Shown here one piece after another: positions 8,702 through 17,331 of a DNA stretch of 64,000 nucleotides; the stretch's first letter is position 1, and every line of letters starts with the position of its first letter. A model generated the notes under the pieces. It was not told the origin of the DNA and did no database searches. It saw only the letters and a list, made by a program, of their open reading frames with translations. This stretch comes from Marinobacter sp. Arc7-DN-1. GTDB lineage: Bacteria > Pseudomonadota > Gammaproteobacteria > Pseudomonadales > Oleiphilaceae. The position numbers and the translations under genes are program-made. The stretch is taken from NCBI RefSeq assembly GCF_003441595.1, contig NZ_CP031848.1, positions 3,968,001-4,032,000 on the forward strand, read 5' to 3'.

Positions 8702-10078
8702 ATGCAAATGTTTCATCGGAAGAACGGGGAAGAGCAGCCATACTGGCCTGCGGGTCCCTTTAAGGTTCGTCTGCCGTTCGTCCACTATCGGTGGGAATTC
8801 GCGGAGATGGTGCAGGCCCTGATCATGTTCGTGGTCAGCCTGGCCATGATCCCCCTGCTGGAGAAATACCTGGGTGTTCCCTACGACGTCGCTCTGGCTT
8901 ACGTGGTGGTTTGTGGGATCGGCTTTATGCTCCCGGCGCTGCTGGGAGTGCCGCTGGTGCCTGGCTGGATAACGCCGGGTATTCCCGTGGTGCTTCTGTT
9001 CTTGAGTGATTACGAACCCGGGCCGGAGGCCATTCAGGCGCTGTTTGCCCTGCAGTTCCTGGTGTTCATTATTTTTCTGGTCCTCGGTGTTACCCGCCTC
9101 GGCAGCAAGCTGGTGGAACTGATTCCCCGGTCTATGAAAGGCGGGATCATCATCGGCGCCGGTATTGCGGCCCTGATGGGTGAAATCGAAGCCGGCGGTC
9201 GCCTGGCCAACACACCGATCTCCCTGATCATCGGTGGCTTGGTCTCCCTGTACCTGATGTTTTCGGTGTCCTTCAAAGGCTTTGTTGAAAGCAATTCCAT
9301 TGCCCGCAAGATCGCCAACTACGGCATGGTCCCGGGCATGGTGGTGGCTATCCTAGTGGGGTTTGCCACGGGCGAATACGCCGTGCCCAATGTGGAGTGG
9401 GGTATTACCAGACCGGCGTTCGGCGAGCTCTGGAACTATCTGCCGTTTACCGTTGGCTTCCCGGACAGCAGCGTATTCCTCTACGCCGTCCCGACCGCTG
9501 TGATCGCGTATGTCATTGCCTTCGGCGATATCGTTGTTGGCCAGTCACTGATGAGCCGTGTGGATCACCTGCGCAAAGACGAAGACATTGATAACAGCAT
9601 TGACCGCGTGCACCTGGTAACCGCACTCCGGAACGGTGGTCATGCCTTTTTTGCTCCGTATCCCGGTCTGGCCGGTCCGATCTGGACGGCGGTTACCGCC
9701 ACCATGGCCGAGCGCTACAAATACGGTCGCAATGCCATGGATTCCATCTACAGCGGCGGCGGTACTTTCTGGATTACCGGCTTTATTGCGCTGTTTATTC
9801 TGCCCCTGGTGAGCTTTTTCCAGCCGGTGTTGCCGATTGCCCTGTCGCTGACCCTGCTTCTTACTGGTTATATCTGTTTGATGGTCGGCCTGGAGCAACT
9901 GGAGAACAACACTGAGCGGGGAATTGCCGGCACCATGGGCGTAGTTCTGGCGGTCTATGGCGCAGGCTGGGGCCTGGCCACCGGCGCCGTCCTTTACTTT
10001 CTGATTGAACGTACCAAATTGCTTGGCTTTGCAGCGGACCCGGAAGCGCCGGGTGTGAAAGCCGCAGAAGAGCACTAA
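8702..10078 (+). CDS. Multi-pass membrane permease, NCS2/solute carrier 23-like
   Basis: A 458-residue integral membrane protein with roughly 11-13 hydrophobic segments (for example ALIMFVVSLAMIPLL, ALAYVVVCGIGFMLPALLG, FLVFIIFLVLGV, and several near the C-terminus). The layout and the GGIIIGAGIAALMGEI and AFGDIVVGQSL stretches recall xanthine/uracil-type permeases, but the match is weak and the substrate is not known. GGAG precedes the ATG. It follows the acyl-CoA ligase by 95 bases on the same strand, so uptake of an organic acid that the ligase then activates is a fair inference. A good terminator follows at 10132. Confidence 0.65.
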   Translation: MQMFHRKNGEEQPYWPAGPFKVRLPFVHYRWEFAEMVQALIMFVVSLAMIPLLEKYLGVPYDVALAYVVVCGIGFMLPALLGVPLVPGWITPGIPVVLLFLSDYEPGPEAIQALFALQFLVFIIFLVLGVTRLGSKLVELIPRSMKGGIIIGAGIAALMGEIEAGGRLANTPISLIIGGLVSLYLMFSVSFKGFVESNSIARKIANYGMVPGMVVAILVGFATGEYAVPNVEWGITRPAFGELWNYLPFTVGFPDSSVFLYAVPTAVIAYVIAFGDIVVGQSLMSRVDHLRKDEDIDNSIDRVHLVTALRNGGHAFFAPYPGLAGPIWTAVTATMAERYKYGRNAMDSIYSGGGTFWITGFIALFILPLVSFFQPVLPIALSLTLLLTGYICLMVGLEQLENNTERGIAGTMGVVLAVYGAGWGLATGAVLYFLIERTKLLGFAADPEAPGVKAAEEH

Positions 10079-10131
10079 ACCTGCGCCTTCCGGCCCTGCA
10101 CTGGAAAGCGCTGACCCCCTGTGTGTCCTTG

Positions 10132-10155
10132 GGAGGCCTCGTGCCTCCTTTTTTT
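10132..10155 (+). terminator. Intrinsic terminator after the permease
   Basis: GGAGGC (10132-10137) pairs with GCCTCC (10143-10148) around a 5-base loop, followed by seven T residues. It ends the ligase-permease unit. Confidence 0.85.
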
Positions 10156-10172
10156 CGCTCTGAGCTCTGTTT

Positions 10173-10195
10173 TGACAGAATGTCATTTCGTGACA
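10173..10195. promoter_or_regulatory. Triple TGACA half-sites upstream of the hydrolase gene
   Basis: TGACA (10173-10177), its reverse complement TGTCA (10181-10185) and TGACA again (10191-10195) form two nested inverted repeats. The first overlaps a perfect -35-like TTGACA (10172-10177). The -10 that would fit (CAATAT, 10194-10199) is weak. They lie 126-148 bases before the next start codon. No regulator is identified. Confidence 0.35.
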
Positions 10196-10320
10196 ATATG
10201 TCCGATTTTTCCCCTGGCTCCCTTCCTTCCCTCAGGTTTTCAGGTTTAAACTGCCTTGACTGATGATTTTTTGTCCGCTGTTCATTACTGATAGCAACAT
10301 TACAAAAACAGGAGGCAGTT

Positions 10321-11154
10321 ATGACCATCAGCTCCACGCCCGAGGGTGTGTCCGTTGAGCCGAGGCATCTGCGGTTTGATGTCAGTGAAGACCTGAAAAC
10401 GCTCTGGCACGGCAATGATGCCTTCCGGACTGCTTTCTTCAATGCCCTTTCACTCCAGTTTCCCGATGGTGAGCAACAGTTCATCAATGCTGTACGGCTC
10501 TACCGGGACAGAATCGAAGACCCGAAGCTGCAGGCCGAGATTCGTGGCTTTATCGGGCAGGAGGCCCTCCACAGCCGTGAGCACAAGCACTACAATGAGG
10601 CGTTGAGGGCGCGGGGCTACGATATCGATGCCATTGACCGGCGTTTCGGGAAGCATATGGAGTGGGTGGGCCAGCTTCCGCCTAGCCGGCAGCTGGCGGG
10701 AACCTGCGGTGCCGAGCATTACACCGCTGTACTGGCGAACGCCATCCTGAGCCATCCGGAATGGATGGAGGGTGCCACCCCGGCCATGGCGAAACTGTGG
10801 CGCTGGCATGCAATAGAGGAAACCGAGCACAAATCCGTTGCCTTTGACGTTTACCGGGCGTGCGTGGGTAATGAGCGTCTGCGCCGCGTGGTCTTCCTGT
10901 TTGTTACCTGGAACTTCTTCAAGTACACCTTCCTCAATACCTGCAGCCTGCTGAAAACCGATGGCAAGCTCTGGAGCCTGCGTACTTGGCTAGGCGGTTT
11001 TAATTTCCTGTGGGGAAAACCCGGGGTTCTTCGCAAGTGCCTGCCGGAATTTCTGGCCTATTTCCGCAAGGGGTTTCATCCCTGGCAGCAGGACAACCGG
11101 GAGCTTCTGGAGCAAAATCTCAAGGAACTGGAAGTGATATCCCCTGCCGGGTAA
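10321..11154 (+). CDS. Metal-dependent hydrolase, PF10118-like (ferritin-type fold)
   Basis: A 277-residue soluble protein. Carboxylate and histidine motifs are spaced as in four-helix diiron proteins: FPDGEQQF, FIGQEALHSREH, AEHYTAV and WHAIEETEHKSVAFDVY. This pattern belongs to the poorly characterised PF10118 family, annotated as predicted metal-dependent hydrolases; the reaction is unknown. AGGAGG sits at ideal spacing before the ATG, so expression may be good. It stands alone after a strong terminator. The C-terminal third contains an amphipathic, aromatic-rich stretch (FLFVTWNFFKYTFLNTC) that may associate with the membrane. Confidence 0.75.
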   Translation: MTISSTPEGVSVEPRHLRFDVSEDLKTLWHGNDAFRTAFFNALSLQFPDGEQQFINAVRLYRDRIEDPKLQAEIRGFIGQEALHSREHKHYNEALRARGYDIDAIDRRFGKHMEWVGQLPPSRQLAGTCGAEHYTAVLANAILSHPEWMEGATPAMAKLWRWHAIEETEHKSVAFDVYRACVGNERLRRVVFLFVTWNFFKYTFLNTCSLLKTDGKLWSLRTWLGGFNFLWGKPGVLRKCLPEFLAYFRKGFHPWQQDNRELLEQNLKELEVISPAG

Positions 11155-11264
11155 GCCGGGATTGCTGAAATTCCAGCCAGGTTATGTAAGACTGAGCGGC
11201 ATAAAGAATAACGACAATAAAGGGCGCTTCCGGTCGAGGAGCGGCCCGGAGCTGGAGGCCCGCC

Positions 11265-12215
11265 ATGCGAGTTGGTTTGATCGTTGATTCTGCGTGTGAT
11301 TTACCTTATGAGTTCAGCCGCAAGCACGATTTGTTCATCCTTCCCGTTACCGCTGTGATCGACGGCCAAACCTACATAGACGAGCATGACCCGGTCCGGA
11401 CCCAGGAGTTCTACCAGAGTGGCCTGCTGCAGAAGGGGCACCAGGCGGAAACCCGGGCGTTCACCGCCGGGCAGATCCACGATCTGTTCATGGAGAAGAT
11501 CGTTACCCAGTTTGATGTGGCCATCTGCGAGACGGTCACAAAAACCCGAAGCCTGATTTTCCAGAATGCCACCGAGGCCATGAACGGTGTCCTGGCCCAT
11601 TATGAAGGTGCGCGGGAAGCCGCGGGCCGCAAGGGCCGGTTTTTCATGCGGGTGATCGACAGCAAACAGATTTTTGCCGGCCAGGGTTTGCTGGCGGCGC
11701 ATACGCTGAAGCTGATCGACCAGAAGATGTCCAAGAATGCCCTGCGCCATGAGGTGGAAACCTTCACCGACAAGATCTACACCTGCGTGATTCCCCGGGA
11801 TCTGCACTACATCCGTGAACGGGCCAGGCGCCGAGGTGATAAGAGCGTGTCGGCACTGGTTGCCTTCCTGGGCAAGGCATTGAACATCACGCCGGTGATC
11901 TTCGGGCAGGGCGCCGGGGGGCAGCCGGTAGCGAAGACCCGCAGCTTCGATGCGGCGGTGGAAAAGGTGATGAACTATGCGGCCGCTAGGGTGGAAGCGG
12001 GCCTGCTGACGCCCTACGTAAGCCTGTCCTGTGGCCTGACCTGGACCGAGATCGAGGATCTTCCCGGCCTCAATCGCTTGCGGGACGCGTGTGAGCACAA
12101 CGGTGTGGAACTGTTGCTCTCACAAATGGGTATAACCAGCAGTATCTATGTTGGCCCCGGCAGCCTTTGCCTGGCGCTGGCCGCGGAGCCCCACAGCTTC
12201 AACGATTTCCAGTAA
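11265..12215 (+). CDS. DegV family fatty-acid-binding-like protein
   Basis: A 316-residue DegV-family protein. The N-terminus VGLIVDSACDLP and the LPVTAVIDGQTYIDE segment are typical, as are the closing SQMGITSSIYVGPGSLCLAL residues. In Gram-positive bacteria the family (FakB) binds fatty acids and presents them to the kinase FakA. No FakA-like DhaK/DhaL partner is in this window, so the role here is unclear. A GGAG-rich Shine-Dalgarno (GGAGCTGGAGG) precedes the ATG. A long GC-rich hairpin follows the stop. Confidence 0.82.
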   Translation: MRVGLIVDSACDLPYEFSRKHDLFILPVTAVIDGQTYIDEHDPVRTQEFYQSGLLQKGHQAETRAFTAGQIHDLFMEKIVTQFDVAICETVTKTRSLIFQNATEAMNGVLAHYEGAREAAGRKGRFFMRVIDSKQIFAGQGLLAAHTLKLIDQKMSKNALRHEVETFTDKIYTCVIPRDLHYIRERARRRGDKSVSALVAFLGKALNITPVIFGQGAGGQPVAKTRSFDAAVEKVMNYAAARVEAGLLTPYVSLSCGLTWTEIEDLPGLNRLRDACEHNGVELLLSQMGITSSIYVGPGSLCLALAAEPHSFNDFQ

Positions 12216-12229
12216 TCAGCCTGCTATGA

Positions 12230-12262
12230 GCTGCGGCCGGCTATGACTGGCCCGGCCGCAGC
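12230..12262 (+). other. Long GC-rich hairpin after degV
   Basis: GCTGCGGCCGG (12230-12240) and CCGGCCGCAGC (12252-12262) form a perfect 11-bp stem. Only a weak, interrupted T-run follows, so termination would be inefficient or Rho-assisted. Confidence 0.55.
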
Positions 12263-12355
12263 CTCCCCCTTGTAGTTTTGGCAAACCGGTCAGCCGGGAC
12301 TCCGTGTTAGCCTTTGTGCAGTGTGTTTCATTCCAACAACAGGACATCAGACGCC

Positions 12356-13390
12356 ATGACCGAAGGCAAAACGGATCTCGCCACCGAGCTGCTGGAACAG
12401 CATGTGAAGCATGAGCTGGCATCACTGAAGGGCGCCAGGCTACACAGGTTTCTGGAGCAGGAACTGGATGAGCTCTGGAATTATGCCGGTGAGATAACCC
12501 TGAACCGCCTCACCTCGGAAGAGCAGGTGATGGGCGTGATTCAGCGCATTGTGATGGATATGGAGCTGGATGCGGGGATTCCCGAGCTGGCGGCCGAAAT
12601 GGCCACCGAGGTGCTCAATGCCGGGGTGCAGTCCAGGACAACCCTGGGCGAGATTATTACCCGTGAGCAGGCCACCGGCTTCCTGGAACAGGCACTGGAG
12701 CTGAAGCACCAGCGGGAGCGGGTGATCAGTGAGATCATGGCTCATCCGGTGTATCAGGAGATGGTGTCCAATGTGGTGTATCACGGCCTGGTGAACTATC
12801 TGTACGAGGACAACCTGATCACCAAATCCGTACCGGGTGTCGGTTCGATGATGAAGTTCGGCAGGCGCATGGCCAACAGAGCGGTGCCGGGCCTGGATGA
12901 AACCTTCGAGCGGCGGCTCAAAATCTGGCTATCCGACAGCCTGCCGGGCCTGATCAGCCGCAGTGAGCAGTTCCTGCACCGGGCGCTGTCTGATGACGAG
13001 TTGCGGGACAGCGTGATGGCCGCCTGGGTGTCACTGGAGGACCGCACGATAGAGGAACTGCGTGAAGGTCTGGGGGAGGTCGAACTGCAGGAATTTGTGG
13101 TGCTCGGGTATGAGTTCTGGCTGCAGTTCCGCAAGACCGGGTACTTTGAAGGCTGTGCCTGGGCCGTGGTTTCCCACCTGTTTGTGAAGTACGGCGAGCA
13201 TCCGATCACCGACCTGCTCAGGGACATGGGCGTCACCCGGGAAGTGGTGAAGGCGGAAGTTGATGCCTACGCAATTCCGGTTATAGACGTTTTACGGGAA
13301 GAGGGTTATGTTGAGGCCCTGGTTCGCCGGCGGCTCACGCCTTTTTACAAGTCTGCCGCGGCGCGCAAGATTCTCCAGCAGGAGGCCTGA
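12356..13390 (+). CDS. Conserved-looking helical protein of unknown function
   Basis: I do not recognise this 344-residue protein. It is strongly charged and almost entirely helical in appearance, with no signal peptide and no enzyme motif. Many Glu/Gln-rich amphipathic stretches suggest a helical-repeat or coiled scaffold, for example LLEQHVKHELASLKGARLHRF and EELREGLGEVELQEFVVLGYEFW. A GSMMKFGRRMANRAVPG segment in the middle is the one glycine- and basic-rich break. I use ATG at 12356 (AGGA upstream) rather than an earlier in-frame codon at 12314. It lies between degV and a LysE-type exporter on the same strand. Codon use matches the neighbours, so it is probably a real, resident gene. Confidence 0.7.
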   Translation: MTEGKTDLATELLEQHVKHELASLKGARLHRFLEQELDELWNYAGEITLNRLTSEEQVMGVIQRIVMDMELDAGIPELAAEMATEVLNAGVQSRTTLGEIITREQATGFLEQALELKHQRERVISEIMAHPVYQEMVSNVVYHGLVNYLYEDNLITKSVPGVGSMMKFGRRMANRAVPGLDETFERRLKIWLSDSLPGLISRSEQFLHRALSDDELRDSVMAAWVSLEDRTIEELREGLGEVELQEFVVLGYEFWLQFRKTGYFEGCAWAVVSHLFVKYGEHPITDLLRDMGVTREVVKAEVDAYAIPVIDVLREEGYVEALVRRRLTPFYKSAAARKILQQEA

Positions 13391-13398
13391 TTATTCCA

Positions 13399-13423
13399 GC
13401 CTCCGTGGACCGTTCTGGGAGGC
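13399..13423 (+). promoter_or_regulatory. Hairpin that would mask the lysE-like ribosome-binding site
   Basis: GCCTCC (13399-13404) pairs with GGAGGC (13418-13423), and the second arm contains the GGGAGG Shine-Dalgarno of the following exporter gene. The fold is short (6 bp) but all G-C rich apart from one A-T pair. Confidence 0.35.
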
Positions 13424-13429
13424 GTGGTT

Positions 13430-14062
13430 TTGTTCTCGGACCTGTTCTGGGCCTATCTGGTTGCCATCACATTGCTCACCATGACGCCGGGTGTGGATAC
13501 GCTGCTGGTGATGCGTAATGCCGGCCGCGGTGGCTTGAGGGATGGCTGTGTGACCAGCGTGGGCATCTCTGGTGGCCTGTTCATCCACGCGACTCTCTCG
13601 GCCCTGGGTATTTCCCTCCTGCTGGTAGAAACCGCCTGGGCATTTTCGGCGTTGAAGTGGGCTGGTGCCTGCTATCTGGTGTGGCTGGGAATCGGCTCGT
13701 TGCGTCTGGCCCTGAGGCGAGGGGGAGAGCCTTCGGTGCAAGCCGTGACGGTGGCGCGCCGGAGTGTCCCCCTGGTGACTTCTTTCCGGGAAGGCTTGTT
13801 GTCCAACGTGCTGAATCCGAAAACCGCGCTGTTCTATATGGCGTTGTTGCCACAGTTTGTTGACCCTGCCGGTAACGCCTTTCAGCAATCCCTGATGCTG
13901 GCTGGGGTCCATTTCCTGCTGGCGATGCTCTGGCAGTGTGGCCTGGCCTGGGTGGTGGTGAGTTTTCGGAGCCTGGGCGCGAATGCGCGGCTGAAGCGAG
14001 TGCTGAACGGGCTCACTGGCGGATTCTTTGTGGCCATGGGGGCGAAGCTGGCAAGCACCTGA
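13430..14062 (+). CDS. LysE/RhtB family amino-acid exporter
   Basis: An integral membrane protein of about 210 residues with five to six hydrophobic segments. The N-terminus LLTMTPGVDTLLVMRNAGRGG is the LysE/RhtB signature, including the conserved TPG turn in the first helix pair. The LLSNVLNPKTALFYMALLPQF segment (Asn-Pro-Lys) is the second family block. It should export an amino acid or homoserine lactone-like compound; the substrate is open. The start is either GTG at 13424 or TTG at 13430; only the latter has GGGAGG at a normal distance. It follows the unknown helical protein closely and converges on fdxA across a terminator. Confidence 0.85.
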   Translation: MFSDLFWAYLVAITLLTMTPGVDTLLVMRNAGRGGLRDGCVTSVGISGGLFIHATLSALGISLLLVETAWAFSALKWAGACYLVWLGIGSLRLALRRGGEPSVQAVTVARRSVPLVTSFREGLLSNVLNPKTALFYMALLPQFVDPAGNAFQQSLMLAGVHFLLAMLWQCGLAWVVVSFRSLGANARLKRVLNGLTGGFFVAMGAKLAST

Positions 14063-14090
14063 GGCTTCCGGACACTGGGCAGGCAAAGAA

Positions 14091-14114
14091 AAAGGGAAGC
14101 CTCGGCTTCCCTTT
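14091..14114. terminator. Terminator between convergent lysE-like and fdxA genes
   Basis: AAAGGGAAGC (14091-14100) pairs with GCTTCCCTTT (14105-14114) around CTCG. The T-rich side is better on the minus strand, so it mainly ends fdxA; it can also stop the exporter transcript. Confidence 0.75.
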
Positions 14115-14142
14115 ACATTTAGTTACATTCAGTTCCGGTAAA

Positions 14143-14466
14143 TCACTTCTCCAGATACTGGAGCTTGTTCGGCTTGCCATCCCATTCTTCGGCATCGGGC
14201 AGCGGATCTTTTTTCTCGGTGATGTTCGGCCATTTGGCGGCCAGATCGGCGTTAATCTCCACAAACTGGACCTGATCGGCAGGCAGCTCGTCTTCCGAGA
14301 AAATGGCTTCGGCCGGGCACTCAGGCTCGCACAGGGCGCAGTCGATACATTCATCCGGGTCGATTACCAGAAAGTTGGGGCCTTCGTAGAAGCAGTCTAC
14401 CGGGCAGACTTCCACGCAGTCTGTATATTTACACTTGATGCAGTTATCAGTAACGATAAACGCCAT
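14143..14466 (-). CDS. fdxA: 7Fe ferredoxin FdxA
   Basis: A 107-residue seven-iron ferredoxin. The N-terminal cluster region is CIKCKYTDCVEVCPVDCFYEG and the second is CIDCALCEPECPAEAI, the arrangement for one [3Fe-4S] and one [4Fe-4S] cluster. The C-terminal acidic tail is usual for the Azotobacter/Pseudomonas FdxA type. It is a small soluble electron carrier. ATG at 14466 has AGGGAT upstream; an in-frame extension to 14526 does not look like ferredoxin. It sits downstream of mutS on the same strand, an order seen in Pseudomonas relatives, with 152 bases between, so it may have its own promoter. Confidence 0.94.
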   Translation of the reverse strand: MAFIVTDNCIKCKYTDCVEVCPVDCFYEGPNFLVIDPDECIDCALCEPECPAEAIFSEDELPADQVQFVEINADLAAKWPNITEKKDPLPDAEEWDGKPNKLQYLEK

Positions 14467-14618
14467 AGTCAGATCCCTGGTCCAGTGGTCGGTCAGTCTC
14501 ATCAGGAGCGCCGTCGTGGGCGCCACCGTTATGTTTTAGTGCGCGATATTGTAGGGAGCGACCCGCATAGCCGCAAGCGTTGGGCTGCTATAACCTTATT
14601 ACACAGATCAATTTTCCG

Positions 14619-17249
14619 CTATTTCTTCATCAGGGCCTTCAGCTCGTACAGCCGATTCATGGCATCCCGGGGAGTCAGGCCGTCCAGGTCCAGCTCTTTG
14701 AGCGCTTCTTCCACGGCGCTCGGCTCAAGACTCGCGAACATATCGCCCTGGTAAGCCGGCTCACTCACATGCTTTGGAACGTTGCCGTGTGGTGCTTCAC
14801 TCTGCTTATCATGAGCAGCGCCCGCCGGTGCCGCAGGCGTTGCGCTGCCCTCAAGGTGAGAAAGCTGAGTTTTGGCGTTGCGGATCACATCCTGGGGCAC
14901 GCCGGCCAGCTTGGCCACCTGAAGCCCGTAGCTCTGGCTGGCCGGGCCATCATGAACGTTGTGCAGGAACACGATGCTGTCGTCGTGCTCTGTGGCCGTA
15001 AGGTGCACGTTCACCGCGTGTTGCAGCTCATCCGCCAGTTGCGTAAGCTCGAAATAATGGGTGGCAAACAGGGTGTAGCAACGGATTTCCCGGGCCAGGT
15101 GCTCCGCGGTGGCCCAGGCCAGCGACAGGCCATCAAAGGTACTGGTGCCACGGCCAACCTCGTCCATCAGTACCAGGCTGTGTTCGGTAGCATTGTGCAG
15201 GATATTGGCGGTTTCGGTCATTTCCACCATGAAGGTGGAGCGGCCACCGGCGATGTCGTCTGAGGAGCCCATCCGGGTGAAGATCCGGTCTACCGGGCCG
15301 ATTACCGCGCGGTTGGCGGGCACGAAGCTGCCGGTATAGGCGAGCAGGGCAATCAGCGCAGCCTGGCGCATGTAGGTGGACTTGCCGCCCATGTTCGGGC
15401 CGGTGATCACCAGCATGCGTCGCTGGGTGTCCATCAGCAGATCGTTGGGTACGAAAGGTTCATCCAGTAATTGCTCGACTACCGGGTGGCGGCCTTCCTC
15501 AATGTCAAAGCCTGGCGCTTCACTGAATTCCGGCGCTGAAAAACGAAGTGAGGTGGCCCGCTCCGCAAAATTGCTCAGCACATCCAGCTCAGCCAGGGCC
15601 TGCGCCGCATCCTGTAGCGGCGCCAGTTGACCGGCTACGGTTTCCAGCACGTCATCGTACAGCCCTTTCTCCCTGGCCAGGGCACGGCTCTTGGCACTCA
15701 GGGCCTTGTCTTCGAATTCTTTCAGTTCCGGGGTGATGAAGCGTTCGGCATTCTTCAGGGTCTGCCGGCGGATATAATCTACCGGGGCCTGATCGGACTG
15801 GGCCCGGCTGATCTCGATGTAATAGCCGTGAACCCGGTTGTAGCCCACCTTCAGGGTGCTGATTCCGGTGCGTTCCCGCTCCCGGGTTTCCACATCCAGC
15901 AGGTACTGGCCGGCGTTCTCGCTGATGTTGCGCAGTTCGTCCAGTTCCTCGTCGAAGCCTTCCTGGATGACGCCGCCCTCCCGGATAACCACGGGCGGGT
16001 TATCAATGATGGCCCGTTCCAGGAGATCCGCCAGTTCGGGGTATTCGCCGATGATGGTGGCGAGTCTGACGATGTGGTGTGAGTTCACCGGTTTCAGCGT
16101 CTCCTGAAGATCCGGCAATGCCTGGAAGGCATCCCGCAGGCGGGCGAGGTCGCGCGGGCGCGCAGATCGCAGGGCTACCCGGGCCAGTACCCGCTCAATA
16201 TCGCCAACGGCTTTCAGCAGATCGTGCACCGGCTCGTAATGAAACCCGTCGAGGAGTGCGGACACCGCCTGTTGGCGCTGGCGGACAATCTCCACATCCC
16301 GCAGCGGCCGGTTCAGCCAGCGCCGAAGCTCCCGCCCGCCCATGGAGGTTGCGGTGCGATCCATCACCCAGGCCAGGGTGTACTGATGGCCGCCCATCAG
16401 GTTGGTGTCGATCTCCAGATTGCGGCGGCTGGCGGCATCCATTATGACGGCTTCATCCCGTCGTTCGCGGGTAAGCTTGCGAATATGGGGCAGGGCGGTG
16501 CGCTGGGTTTCCCTGGCATACTGCAGCAGACAGCCGGCGGCACAAACCGCGAGATTCAGGTCCTCACAGCCGAAACCGGTCAGGTCCCGCACCTGCAGCT
16601 GCTGAGTGATCACCCGGCGGGCGGTGTCCAGTTCGAACAGCCAGGGTCCCTGGCGCCGGATTCCGGTAAAGCCTTCCAGTATTTCCTGATAGGGGAAGTC
16701 CTCGCTGATCAGGATTTCCGCCGGTCGCAGCCGCTGGAGTTCTCCTTGCAGGGCTTCCAGGTTCTCCAGCTCAGACACGGCAAAACGACCGCTGGAAATG
16801 TCCAGAGAGGCAAAACCAAACTGTTCCCGGTGGTTATAGATGGCCACCAGCAGGTTGTCCCGGCGGTCTTCGAGGTAGGCATCGTCACTCAGGGTGCCCG
16901 GTGTAACGATCCTTACCACCTGTCGGTCGACCGGTCCCTTGCTGGTGGCCGGGTCGCCAATCTGTTCGCAGATGGCGATGGATTGACCTGCCCGGACCAG
17001 GCGGGCAATGTAGCCTTCAGACGAGTGATAAGGAATGCCCGCCATGGGGATCGGGTTGCCCCCGGACTGGCCCCGGGCGGTCAGGGTAATGTCCATCAGC
17101 TCGGCCGCTTTCTTGGCGTCTTCGTAGAAGAGCTCGTAGAAATCCCCCATGCGGTAGAACACCAGTTCATTGGGGTGCTGACCCTTGATCTTCAGGTATT
17201 GCTGCATCATTGGGGTGTGCTTGGAAAGATCGGTCTGAGCTGCTGACAT
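14619..17249 (-). CDS. mutS: DNA mismatch repair protein MutS
   Basis: An 876-residue MutS. The mismatch-binding domain has the Phe-X-Glu motif in FYRMGDFYELFYEDA near residue 35-45. The ATPase domain has Walker A ITGPNMGGKSTYMRQ, Walker B LVLMDEVGRGTSTFDG and the FATHYFELTQL block. It recognises base mismatches and recruits MutL; no mutL is in this window. The C-terminus ends with the usual small tetramerisation helix (LDGLTPRDAMNRLYELKAL). I start at ATG 17249 (MSAAQTD), because a longer in-frame reading to 17330 adds unconserved residues. It is divergent from the pncC/cinA-like gene with about 80 bases between. Confidence 0.96.
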   Translation of the reverse strand: MSAAQTDLSKHTPMMQQYLKIKGQHPNELVFYRMGDFYELFYEDAKKAAELMDITLTARGQSGGNPIPMAGIPYHSSEGYIARLVRAGQSIAICEQIGDPATSKGPVDRQVVRIVTPGTLSDDAYLEDRRDNLLVAIYNHREQFGFASLDISSGRFAVSELENLEALQGELQRLRPAEILISEDFPYQEILEGFTGIRRQGPWLFELDTARRVITQQLQVRDLTGFGCEDLNLAVCAAGCLLQYARETQRTALPHIRKLTRERRDEAVIMDAASRRNLEIDTNLMGGHQYTLAWVMDRTATSMGGRELRRWLNRPLRDVEIVRQRQQAVSALLDGFHYEPVHDLLKAVGDIERVLARVALRSARPRDLARLRDAFQALPDLQETLKPVNSHHIVRLATIIGEYPELADLLERAIIDNPPVVIREGGVIQEGFDEELDELRNISENAGQYLLDVETRERERTGISTLKVGYNRVHGYYIEISRAQSDQAPVDYIRRQTLKNAERFITPELKEFEDKALSAKSRALAREKGLYDDVLETVAGQLAPLQDAAQALAELDVLSNFAERATSLRFSAPEFSEAPGFDIEEGRHPVVEQLLDEPFVPNDLLMDTQRRMLVITGPNMGGKSTYMRQAALIALLAYTGSFVPANRAVIGPVDRIFTRMGSSDDIAGGRSTFMVEMTETANILHNATEHSLVLMDEVGRGTSTFDGLSLAWATAEHLAREIRCYTLFATHYFELTQLADELQHAVNVHLTATEHDDSIVFLHNVHDGPASQSYGLQVAKLAGVPQDVIRNAKTQLSHLEGSATPAAPAGAAHDKQSEAPHGNVPKHVSEPAYQGDMFASLEPSAVEEALKELDLDGLTPRDAMNRLYELKALMKK

Positions 17250-17331
17250 GGACGGGTCCGGATTGCCTTGCTTTGGATGAAGGCGTGAATTGTAAGAAAA
17301 TAACGGCCGTGATGAAACGAAGGAGGTCATT

